Below, one piece after another: positions 1 through 7,500 of a DNA stretch of 13,499 nucleotides (positions are counted from its first letter, which is position 1; every line of letters begins with the position of its first letter). Source of the DNA: Dehalococcoidia bacterium UBA2991 (GTDB lineage: Bacteria > Chloroflexota > Dehalococcoidia > Tepidiformales > Tepidiformaceae); contig DEAD01000008.1 of NCBI GenBank assembly GCA_002346645.1, positions 215,655 through 229,153 of the forward strand, in the 5' to 3' direction. Under the pieces are notes generated by a model. That model did no database searches, was not told the DNA's origin, and was given only the letters and a program-made list of their open reading frames with translations. A program made the position numbers and the translations under genes.

Positions 1-473
1 GCCGTCCCAGACTGGCGGGCCGCTAGCCCACTGATGTTGATGATACGACCCCAAGAATTCGCTTTGAGATGCGGGGCGGCAGCTCGGGCACAACGCAGGT
101 AACCCATCACCTTCGTATTCATCTCTTCCTCAAAGTTGGCATCGGTAATTCCTTCAACTGACGGCACCGGCCCCGGTCCTCCGCCAGGACGCGCTGCATT
201 GTTCACCAAAATTTCGAGACGGCCGAGTTGTTCAACAGCGGTCGCAACCATCGCATCGACGGCTGGAGTACTACCAGTATCGGCAACGATGGGGATGACA
301 CGTTGCCCGGTCTCGACCCCAAGCTCCGCAGCGGTCTTCTCAAGCACCTCAGGGGTGCGAGCTGAGATAGCAATGTCTACCCCTTCCAGGGCTAGAGCAC
401 GGGCAATAGCCTTGCCGATACCCTTACTGCCACCTGTTATAAGTGCGGTTTTACCAGCAAGCTCAAGGTCCAT
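1..473 (-). CDS. Short-chain dehydrogenase/reductase (SDR), C-terminal part cut off by the window edge
   Basis: An NAD(P)-dependent Rossmann-fold oxidoreductase; the first 157 residues are visible. The cofactor glycine motif T13-G-G-S-K-G-I-G20 lies in a classical-SDR N-terminus, an Asp at about residue 65 follows, and N91-N92-A93 is the NNA structural motif. After R143-I-I-N comes I-S148-G149-L-A-A-R, the strand that normally ends in the catalytic Ser; the YxxxK pair lies outside the window. The ATG at 473 was chosen because it follows the stop of the ABM-like gene by only 4 nt (TAG-CGC-T-ATG), indicating an operon and probable translational coupling. No independent strong Shine-Dalgarno is visible. 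Such enzymes oxidise alcohols or reduce ketones in catabolic and secondary pathways, and the P450 nearby makes an alcohol substrate plausible. The family call is firm; the substrate is unknown. By alignment to FabG, the catalytic Ser position appears to be Gly149, with a Ser one residue earlier. Confidence 0.9.
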   Translation of the reverse strand, partial: MDLELAGKTALITGGSKGIGKAIARALALEGVDIAISARTPEVLEKTAAELGVETGQRVIPIVADTGSTPAVDAMVATAVEQLGRLEILVNNAARPGGGPGPVPSVEGITDANFEEEMNTKVMGYLRCARAAAPHLKANSWGRIINISGLAARQSGT

Positions 474-477
474 AGCG

Positions 478-885
478 CTAACGCAAAGAGGCCCACCAAC
501 CAGGAACAGCCACCCGCAAAACTTCGTCGTAGGTCTTTGCGATCTCAGGCGCATCTTCCGGAACATCCTGCTGGTTTGAAGGAGGAAGGGGAGAGGCCCC
601 TTGGATGGGATCGACCCATTCGATTCCCTCTTCTTCTATTACCTCCATTAGTGGTGGAGTGGCATCTTCGTGATGGTCGCTGATTTGGTGCTTGATCAGG
701 AAGGTGTTGTAGTCGGGAAACGAGAGCAGGCAGTAATAACTGCGAGGTTCCTGCCCGCGCCACATCTCGTAGCGAAGAACATCACTTTCAAGCGAATGTG
801 TCTTTTCGTATAGATCTTTTTGGATTTCCTCGTAGCGGGCCTCCATCCCCTCCTTAACCTTGAGCGTAATCAGCACGGTAGCCAT
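478..885 (-). CDS. Small ABM-like (antibiotic biosynthesis monooxygenase / dimeric alpha-beta barrel) protein
   Basis: A 135-residue protein. Residues 1-95 or so look like a ferredoxin-like dimeric alpha-beta barrel: an opening beta strand (ATVLITLKVKEG), a helix with E-x-x-R-Y-E-E-I, then a strand pair (VLRYEMWRG and YYCLLSFPD) and a helix (YNTFLIKHQISDHH). That order is typical of ABM/YgiN/NIPSNAP-type domains, which include cofactor-free monooxygenases, isomerases and proteins of no known reaction. The last 40 residues or so are an acidic, Pro-rich tail with a Trp-Trp near the end, beyond the usual domain of about 100 residues. The ATG at 885 was chosen because AGAAGGAGG sits just upstream; the reading frame is open to 1017 but lacks a comparable site there. 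The gene is first in a minus-strand pair with the SDR and is divergent from the P450. The fold assignment is by pattern only and the reaction is unknown. Confidence 0.7.
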   Translation of the reverse strand: MATVLITLKVKEGMEARYEEIQKDLYEKTHSLESDVLRYEMWRGQEPRSYYCLLSFPDYNTFLIKHQISDHHEDATPPLMEVIEEEGIEWVDPIQGASPLPPSNQQDVPEDAPEIAKTYDEVLRVAVPGWWASLR

Positions 886-923
886 TGAGGCCCTCCTTCT
901 GAAAGTAAGATTGGGCTGGCGGC

Positions 924-953
924 ACCATACGGCGGAGGCAGCAACCCGGGCAA
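924..953 (-). promoter_or_regulatory. Candidate sigma70-type promoter for the ABM-like/SDR pair
   Basis: On the minus strand, TTGCCC (plus 948-953) is followed after 18 nt by TATGGT (plus 924-929). Each hexamer matches four of six consensus positions. Transcription would begin near 917, about 30 nt before the ATG at 885. The match is weak, and no comparable pair was found for the P450 on the other strand of this 143-bp divergent region. Confidence 0.3.
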
Positions 954-1028
954 GGCTGGGAGTGAGGCGCGTAGGATGAGCGCCGCTGAAACCCACTTCA
1001 AGAGATGCGCATCCCAAAGAGGAGCCCC

Positions 1029-2372
1029 ATGCAACGAGCTACTGCAGATGCCCCGAACGCCCTAGGCCACAAATCAGAACAAATCATGGGGTGCCCAGTA
1101 AACCTGGATGAAGTAGACCTCTTCTCGCCGGGCGCGCAGGAATACTGGTTCGACTCGTACAAGCTCCTCCACGATGAAGCACCAGTGCACAAAATCCCAG
1201 GTGAAGGGGCAATACCAGGATCGGACGCATATATCCTGACGAAATATGAAGACATCGCGATGGTGGTTCGCGATCCAGAAACGTTTGAGTTTTACAACGC
1301 TGCAGAGGGTGATGAGGCAGCCCAGGAAATCTTCCGCGAGAAGGGCTTCGGAACAATCACAGACACCTGGGACACACTCCGTCCCACACTTGAAGAACAC
1401 AAGCGCCATCGCATGGAACTGACAGATCCATGGGTGGCCCTACCAGCGGCGGAACGTCACACACCAATGATTACGCAAGCTGCGAACGACCTCATGGACA
1501 GATGGATCGACAAGGGGGCGGTGGAATTTGTGAAAGGATTCGCCGCGCCACTCCCCCAAACAGTGATCACAGCTATTCTCGGCTTCCCTCTAGAAGATAT
1601 GCCCAAAACACGTATCTGGGAGGAGGAGCAGGTCAAGCGATTCGTCTATGGCTTCAGCCACAAGAACCTACTTACGCCTGAGCAGGAAAAAGCGAACGCA
1701 GAGGCATTGGTCGCCTTCCAGCATTACATCGGGGAACAGATCGAAGACAAGCGCCAGAATCCCAAAGACGACATGATTACGTTCCTTCTCAACGTTGAAT
1801 ACGGAAATGACAATCGTCATTTGTCAGACGCGGAGATAGCGAGCGTCGTTTATGGGATGCACATCGGTGGGAACGAGACTACGCAATACGCGCTAACAGC
1901 TGAAGCAATGTTGCTAGCACAACAACCAGAACTGGCAGAGGAACTAAGGGCAGACCGCTCGAAGGTGCGTTTCTTTGTGGAGGAAGCACTACGCCTATAC
2001 GCTCCTACACAGGGCCTTTCCACTCGGGTAGTGATGAAGGATATCGAGCTCCGCGGAGTTCAAATTCCTCGCGGTTCGATGCTGCATCTTCGGTACGGAG
2101 CAGCGAACCGCGATCCGGAACTTTGTCCTGCAGCAGAATCGATCGACCTAACGAGGAAGAACCCAGGCAGGCACCTAACATTTTCGATGGGACCGAGGGT
2201 GTGTCCTGGGGCCGGCCTCTCGAGACTCGAGCAGAATATCGCTGTGAACGTAATGTTGGACAGACTCGACAACCTCCGGTTAGCACAGGAAAAGAACCCA
2301 TTAACTCACCAGCCGGGAATCATGCTAGGGCTATGGGAACTTCACCTCGAGTTTGATGAGCGTGGCGGCTAG
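1029..2372 (+). CDS. Cytochrome P450 (bacterial class I type)
   Basis: A soluble heme monooxygenase of 447 residues, usual for bacterial P450s, with no N-terminal membrane anchor. All signature motifs are present: I-helix oxygen-activation motif G280-G-N-E-T-T285, K-helix E319-A-L-R322, and heme-binding F385-S-M-G-P-R-V-C392-P-G, where Cys392 is the proximal heme thiolate. The GNETT form of the I-helix, rather than AGxDTT, also occurs in CYP125-type steroid and lipid hydroxylases, which hints at but does not prove a hydrophobic substrate. The ATG at 1029 was chosen because AAAGAGGAG lies 4 nt before it; an in-frame ATG at 1005 lacks such a site. Electrons probably come from the ferredoxin encoded at 2705-2905. 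It is followed by an unrecognised small gene after 9 nt and is divergent from the ABM-like gene. The family is certain; the CYP family number and substrate are not determined. Confidence 0.97.
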   Translation: MQRATADAPNALGHKSEQIMGCPVNLDEVDLFSPGAQEYWFDSYKLLHDEAPVHKIPGEGAIPGSDAYILTKYEDIAMVVRDPETFEFYNAAEGDEAAQEIFREKGFGTITDTWDTLRPTLEEHKRHRMELTDPWVALPAAERHTPMITQAANDLMDRWIDKGAVEFVKGFAAPLPQTVITAILGFPLEDMPKTRIWEEEQVKRFVYGFSHKNLLTPEQEKANAEALVAFQHYIGEQIEDKRQNPKDDMITFLLNVEYGNDNRHLSDAEIASVVYGMHIGGNETTQYALTAEAMLLAQQPELAEELRADRSKVRFFVEEALRLYAPTQGLSTRVVMKDIELRGVQIPRGSMLHLRYGAANRDPELCPAAESIDLTRKNPGRHLTFSMGPRVCPGAGLSRLEQNIAVNVMLDRLDNLRLAQEKNPLTHQPGIMLGLWELHLEFDERGG

Positions 2373-2381
2373 GAAGAGCTG

Positions 2382-2708
2382 GTGGGAGAGCGGGCACTGG
2401 AAGCAACTCGCCGCCGAGCAGCAGAAATGTTGGACCGAGGCGAACCACTTGATCTTGTCGCCATCCTTCAGGAGGAATTCTCACTGGAACCACGCACAGC
2501 TTACGAACAGGCAGTCCTCGCTATAACAGAGACGGCTGCTAAAGCCGCTAAGCGAAGGTCTGACGAAGGTGAGGATGCGATCGAGCGGTGGGCTCGCGGA
2601 GTAATTGCGAGTGGATCGCTTTATCTGGCTTTAGGAGATGCTATCGCCTGGCTCCGAGAAAACAGCGCGGAGCCAGCGGGCGAAGAGCAAGCATCAATGC
2701 TTTTCTAG
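2382..2708 (+). CDS. Unrecognised small helical protein coupled to the P450
   Basis: I do not recognise this 108-residue protein. It is Ala/Glu/Arg-rich and probably almost wholly helical, with no signal peptide, membrane segment, cysteine pair or nucleotide-binding motif. The N-terminal half has a charged amphipathic stretch (R-R-R-A-A-E-M-L) and a predicted helix-turn-helix-like run around residues 23-50. A second helical part (residues 70-90) contains G-x-x-Y-L-A-L-G-D-A-I-A-W. The GTG start at 2382 was chosen because it lies 9 nt after the P450 stop and AGGA (2371-2374) overlaps that stop at proper spacing, so the gene is very probably co-transcribed and perhaps translationally coupled with the P450. 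Its TAG stop shares the palindrome CTAG (2705-2708) with the stop of the convergent ferredoxin. A role as P450 partner, regulator or substrate-handling factor is inference from position only. Confidence 0.8.
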   Translation: MGERALEATRRRAAEMLDRGEPLDLVAILQEEFSLEPRTAYEQAVLAITETAAKAAKRRSDEGEDAIERWARGVIASGSLYLALGDAIAWLRENSAEPAGEEQASMLF

Positions 2709-2905
2709 TTGTCCTCTCTAGTGAGGGTAATCGCGTTCCCCGGGCAGACACGAACCGCATCCTCTGCGTCCTCGAGTTGTTCGCCCTCGGGCTCTTCTAC
2801 TATTACTAAGGGAAAACCGTCATCCGACGCCGCAAAGAGCTCAGCGTGGTAGGTAGAGCATTCTGCCGCCTTAATGCAGCGTTCGAGATTCACAGAGAGT
2901 TTCAT
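2705..2905 (-). CDS. Single-cluster ferredoxin, likely electron donor to the P450
   Basis: A 66-residue soluble electron carrier. Cys10 and Cys16 form a CxxxxxC pair and Cys54 lies in a C-P motif, giving the C-x2-A-x2-C...C-P pattern of small [3Fe-4S] ferredoxins that reduce bacterial P450s. The residue at the usual fourth-ligand position is Ala13, so a 3Fe-4S rather than 4Fe-4S cluster is expected, since Ala cannot bind iron. The rest is acidic, as usual for this family, with a segment A-S-D-D-G-F-P between the two cluster halves. The ATG at 2905 is preceded by GGGAGGA at good spacing. The gene converges on the P450-linked unit, its stop overlapping the stop of the 108-residue gene by 4 nt, and is divergent from the flavoprotein at 3069. 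No ferredoxin reductase is present in the window; one must be supplied elsewhere. Confidence 0.9.
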   Translation of the reverse strand: MKLSVNLERCIKAAECSTYHAELFAASDDGFPLVIVEEPEGEQLEDAEDAVRVCPGNAITLTREDN

Positions 2906-2988
2906 AGCATCCTCCCAGGAGCCGCAAACTTGAACGGGTCTGCGCCCAGATTATCGGGTAGTCGCGGCGCGAGTACCAGCGAAGGAGC

Positions 2989-3022
2989 TTGACGTGCCTT
3001 CTTCTGCCTCGCACGATGCGAG
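2989..3022 (+). promoter_or_regulatory. Candidate promoter with overlapping perfect palindrome before the flavoprotein gene
   Basis: TTGACG (2989-2994) lies 17 nt before CACGAT (3012-3017), a fair -35 with a weak -10. The -10 region sits inside a perfect inverted repeat, CTCGCA-CGA-TGCGAG (3008-3022), 46 nt upstream of the ATG at 3069. A two-fold symmetric site over a -10 is what a repressor operator would look like. No regulator gene is visible nearby, so the assignment rests on symmetry and position alone. Confidence 0.3.
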
Positions 3023-3068
3023 CCATCTCATCCACAATTTGCCCGGCAAGCAGGCAAAGGAGGGCAAC

Positions 3069-4454
3069 ATGAAGCGAGACTACGACGTAGTCGTTATTGG
3101 CTCGGGAGCGGCAGGGCTGGCGGCCGCGGTTACCGCAGCCGACTCGGGCGCGAGCGTAATCGTCTTAGAGGCAGACGACAAAGTAGGGGGCTCCTCTCGG
3201 CTTTCCGGCGGACATTTCTATGCGGCGGGGACAAGTATCCAGCGCGAGGCCGGCATCCTCGACGACACCCCGGACGACATGTTCAGCTACTACATGACCC
3301 TGAACCAGTGGAATGTCGAGCCAGCCGTAGCCCGCACCTACTGCGACAGTGCCGCACCTACATTCGAATGGCTCCGCAGCCTGGGAGTGGTCTACAAACC
3401 GGAGCGGGTCTACATCTCAGGGATAGACACCGTACCCCGAGGCCATCCGCCAGAGGGCGAAGGGCTAGCCGTTGTGCGGGTACTTGATTCTGAAAGAATC
3501 AAGCGAGGGGTGGACCTTGCGTTGATGACGCGTGCAGATCGTTTAATCGAGGAGGACGGTGAGATCGTGGGGGTGGCGGCAGGTGACCAAGAAGTTGGCT
3601 GCGGTGCCGTGGTGATCGCATCTGGCGGCTTTGGACACAACAAGGAATTCATCGAAAAGTACTGGCCAGACGCCCACGAACAAGGTGAGGGGGTTTGGGC
3701 AATCTCAGGTCCAAAGGCGATGGGCGATGGCATAACCCTTGGGGAACAAGTAGGGGCAACCTTGGGAGGCTACAATCGCGGGCTCCTGCTACTAACGCCA
3801 GGATTCACAAAGGACCTCGAGGTGGCCGTACCGCCGTGGGTGATCCTCGTAAGCCGCGAGGGCCGGCGCTTCGCTAGTGAGATGGCTCCTTACACAGTGA
3901 TGGCAGGACTTTTCAAGCGAAATGGGGGGCTGGCCTATGCGATCTTCGACGAAGCCGCTCGGCAGGATGCAGACGCTATGCCAATTGGCCCCAGCTGGAC
4001 CACAGAAGCCCTTCTAGAGAGGGCAGACTCTGGAGAGGTTCTCCGAGCCGACACTCTCGAAGAATTAGCAGAACTGTGCAAAATCAATGCAGCACCACTC
4101 GCAGGAACAGTGCAAAAGTACAACGAGGACTGCGCTACGGGGGTCGATACCGCCTACTTCAAACCAACTGGGCTGCGTGCCATCACGGAGCCGCCCTTCT
4201 ACGCAGTTGAGGTACGCCCGGCAGTTATCGCTTGGACAGGATGTGGGCTAAGAGTTGACTCCGAAACACAGGTAATCGCAAATAACGAGCTTCCCATCGA
4301 CAACCTCTTCGCAGCAGGGGAGGCCATGGGCACACTTCATGGCGACCGGTATATCGGCGGAGGCGGATCTTACGGACCGGCTGTGACATTTGGTCGAATC
4401 GCAGGTCGCAATGCAGCAACAGCAGCGGCCAAAGGCGCAGGCCTTATGGAGTAA
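3069..4454 (+). CDS. FAD-dependent dehydrogenase, fumarate reductase / 3-ketosteroid-dehydrogenase superfamily
   Basis: A 461-residue flavoprotein of the FAD_binding_2 type. The N-terminal dinucleotide motif is G11-S-G-A-A-G16, with E34 at the end of the second strand for the FAD ribose, then G40-G-S-S-R-L-S-G-G48, typical of the family. A second FAD-contact block near the C-terminus has A-A-G-E followed by a Gly-rich run (Y-I-G-G-G-G-S-Y-G-P) and a closing G-R-I-A-G-R-N. The middle capping domain carries R-G-H-P-P and G-E-G around residues 128-137. Members introduce or reduce C=C bonds in dicarboxylates, ketosteroids and related compounds; the length and lack of a heme or flavocytochrome part fit a soluble single-domain enzyme. 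The ATG at 3069 was chosen for the preceding AAAGGAGGG; an upstream GTG at 2994 would run through the palindrome at 3008-3022. Its neighbourhood suggests action in the same oxidation route, but the substrate is open. Confidence 0.9.
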   Translation: MKRDYDVVVIGSGAAGLAAAVTAADSGASVIVLEADDKVGGSSRLSGGHFYAAGTSIQREAGILDDTPDDMFSYYMTLNQWNVEPAVARTYCDSAAPTFEWLRSLGVVYKPERVYISGIDTVPRGHPPEGEGLAVVRVLDSERIKRGVDLALMTRADRLIEEDGEIVGVAAGDQEVGCGAVVIASGGFGHNKEFIEKYWPDAHEQGEGVWAISGPKAMGDGITLGEQVGATLGGYNRGLLLLTPGFTKDLEVAVPPWVILVSREGRRFASEMAPYTVMAGLFKRNGGLAYAIFDEAARQDADAMPIGPSWTTEALLERADSGEVLRADTLEELAELCKINAAPLAGTVQKYNEDCATGVDTAYFKPTGLRAITEPPFYAVEVRPAVIAWTGCGLRVDSETQVIANNELPIDNLFAAGEAMGTLHGDRYIGGGGSYGPAVTFGRIAGRNAATAAAKGAGLME

Positions 4455-4562
4455 ATCTAGTTTTCCCCCAAACGTGATCTGGGTTTTACCTGGCGATATA
4501 GCAGACAGATAGGATGGTCGTGCACGTGATACCCAGGAACCAAATGAATAGTTACACCTAGA
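4455..4562. other. Convergent intergenic gap with a long-range inverted repeat
   Basis: This 108-bp gap separates the stops of the flavoprotein and lhr genes. GGTT-TTA-CCTGG (about 4482-4493) can pair with CCAGG-AACC (about 4533-4541), with a 3-nt bulge and a loop of about 40 nt. There is no clean GC hairpin with a T-run, so I do not call a terminator. Confidence 0.3.
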
Positions 4563-7500
4563 CTAGGGACCAGTAACCGGGGCAAAGGTACCAACCGCTT
4601 TTACGTCCTCCAGTACGCCATCCAATAGAACCAAAGATCGACCCGTATGAGAAGCGACCCGCGGTTCTGGAAGTACGGTGCCTGTGAGATTCACCGGATC
4701 GACAGCACTAATTACAACTCGCTCCCCTCTGGGGGGGTCCATCCGTGTAGCACGCAACTGCTCCACCGCATTGATAAGGGCATACTGTTCCCCGTTTACA
4801 CCGGAAACAAAACGCCCACCGCGAACATCACCACGAGCTTCCATCCCTCGGAGAGCCCGAAGAATCTCCCGCCAGGGAATAGCGAAGCGTTCCTGAGCAG
4901 CAAGATCCCTAAAAACCACCCCATAACGTTCAAGAAGGACACTAGCAACGATAGCCGCAAGCTCATCCCGTTGAAGGCTATCCGTAGGACCCGCCTCAAT
5001 GAGGGACCACCGACCAGGAGGGCCACCAAGAACCAGCCCCAAACGGTAACTGGCTTTAGGACGACGAATGGCTATTCTTCGGCGACCTGAAGACGGAGGG
5101 GCAAATATCTTGCGCACACCCTCAAAACCATCTGAAGCAACCAGACCAACAGCAATAAGTTCCCGAAGGGCCTCTTCCGTTTGGCTCATAAGCTGACCCG
5201 TTTCACGGACCAATTCCTCAAAGAAGAGGGCCCCTCGTTCTCGCAAGAGCTCAACGATGGCAGCAGCAGAGCCAGCCAAGGGGACAACAGCCCCCTGGCG
5301 ATCATAGCGAACGGCTGCAAGGAGGTCAGAGAGGGAATGCCGGGGTACAAGAGTGATGGGGGTAGCCCGAGTGGCAGGTGCGACCCGATTCAGCACCGGG
5401 GAAGAGTTCTGCGGCTTGCGGATACTGAGCCGAGCCCATGCAATTTCACCAGCGAAACAGAGCTCGTCTAACCAGACAGGATCGTAGTCGGAAACCCGAG
5501 AACGAATGAGTTCGTTCTCCCAGGAGCCGGCTGGTGCTTCAAAGCCCTGCAGGCGTTCGAGGGCACGTCGCAAACCAGGCCGTCCCCCATAAACGGCGCC
5601 GGGCGCGAGACCGTGCCAGCGGGTAAGAAATCGCATGTAGTCCGCAGAAGACACCGGTGAGACTGCCTTGCGTAAACCTTGGAGAGTGTATCGATGAATG
5701 CGAGCAAGCAGTCTCCGATCGCAGAGTTCATCCTCAGAGATACTAGGGGTAAACCGGCCACGAACCAGATGACCTTCCGCCTCAGCAGCACGAAGACCAT
5801 AGTCAACATCCTTCTCCGCTAGGCCTGTTCGTTTGGAAATATCGATAGGAGTGAGAGGCCCAAGGCACTCGGTATGACCTCGTACCAAAGCAAGCCGTGC
5901 GCCCTCGCGATCTTTAACCCCAATCAGAGCATGGGAAGGGACGCCAGGGGAGGGGACCTCAGCCTCAGGAAAGAGGGCCTGAATGGACGGAAGGTTCTCG
6001 ACAGCAAACCAAACGGAGCGGTTTCCTACCCGAAAACGAGCAACCCGTTTCGCAGCCTCCAGTTCAGCTAACCACTTATGCCAAGAGGCAGCGTATTCCT
6101 CCGATAGGGCAACTAGACCGAGAAGAGTGTCGTGCACCTCCTCCCTATTACGAGGATCTGGCCTAGCCTCCTCGCAGACACGGGCTATAGCAACTGGACT
6201 TAAAGTAGCGAGATCGCGGGCAGAGTCTGGAAGAGTGCGGCGCAAGGTGACAGCACGAGTGCGACGCTCCTCAATGGGCGCATCGTCAAGGAATGTATAT
6301 GGCCTACCGTTGACAATCTCGTGAGCCATGGGAGAAGGCTCAACCGAGTCCACAGCATGAAGGCGGACATGTCCTTCCTCTATGCGGGTAAGCACGTTCT
6401 GCAAACCACAAACATCCATCGCCTCATAGAGACAGTCATCACGGGTTTGACGCATCAGCGGATGGTTAGGAAGAGAGAGAGGAGCATCAAGATGTTCCTG
6501 GCATCCCACCTGAGCGGGAAAGACAGCAGCCATAAGGTCGTCACCACGAATCCGTTGTAGGAAGGGAGGTACACGCTTGCCATTGCGCTGTCGTGCGATA
6601 GCAAGCGCCCGGGAAGCATTCCAACGCCAACGAGTGGGAAACAAAGGAATATAAAAGATTGATTTTTCTACAAGTGTTGCGGCATTACGTGGATTGACCC
6701 AGGTGAAAGCCTCAGCAAGAGGCCAGGAGTGCTGCGGCCCAGAGGAGAGGAGGATGGCATCATCATTAGCAGCAGCTTGGAGCTCAAAGTCGAAAGTAGT
6801 ACAGAACTGTTTACGGAGAGCAAGTCCCCAAGCGCGATTAACACGCGCGCCAAAGGGGGCGTGAATAACAAGCTGCATACCTCCAGAATCATCGAAAAAG
6901 CGCTCGAAGACGACATCGGTATCAGAGGGAACAACACCAAGGCCATCGCGAGTAGCGAGAACATAGTCGACCATCTGCCGGGCGCCGTTCTCACAGAGGC
7001 TACACTCCTCCTGCAGGCGGGTGACTAGAGTACTAGGGTCTCCAAAGCCATCAGCTATCTCGCGCCGCAAGCGGCCGGCTTCTTCCGAGAGCTCGATGGT
7101 ACGACCAGGGGCCTCCCCTAACCAAAAGGGAACCGTGGGCGGCGCACCATGAGCGTCAACCACACGGACTGTGCTCCTCTCCACTCGTGTAATACGCCAA
7201 GACGTGGAGCCAAGCAGAAAGATGTCGCCGGCAGCGCTTTCCAAAGCAAAATCCTCGTTAACCGTGCCAACTGGGATGTCTTCCGGTTCGGCAATGACGC
7301 GATAATCGCCCATCTCAGGAATGACACCACCATTGTTAAGCGCAGCGAGACGAGCTCCCCGCCTCCCACGAACCATCCCGTTAACACGATCGCGATGAAT
7401 AAGTGGTGAGGACCCGCCAGGACCATCCCCGATGCCGGTGGCAAGCATGGTAACAATCTCATCGAAGTACTCTCGCGAGAGCTCGGCAAAGGGATAGGCT

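Noticed and set aside
136..579. Open frame of 147 codons on the plus strand over the SDR and ABM-like genes
   Set aside because: It lies antisense to the SDR, whose NNA and glycine motifs are clear, and its translation is low-complexity Ser/Ala/Pro/Arg with no recognisable motif.
3038..3058. TTTGCC/GGCAAA stem beside the flavoprotein Shine-Dalgarno as a riboswitch-like element
   Set aside because: A 6-bp stem alone, without a conserved aptamer or alternative structure, is too little evidence.
4647..5090. Open frame of 147 codons on the plus strand within lhr
   Set aside because: It is antisense to a continuous 1425-residue helicase; composition and lack of motifs mark it as a shadow of the real frame.
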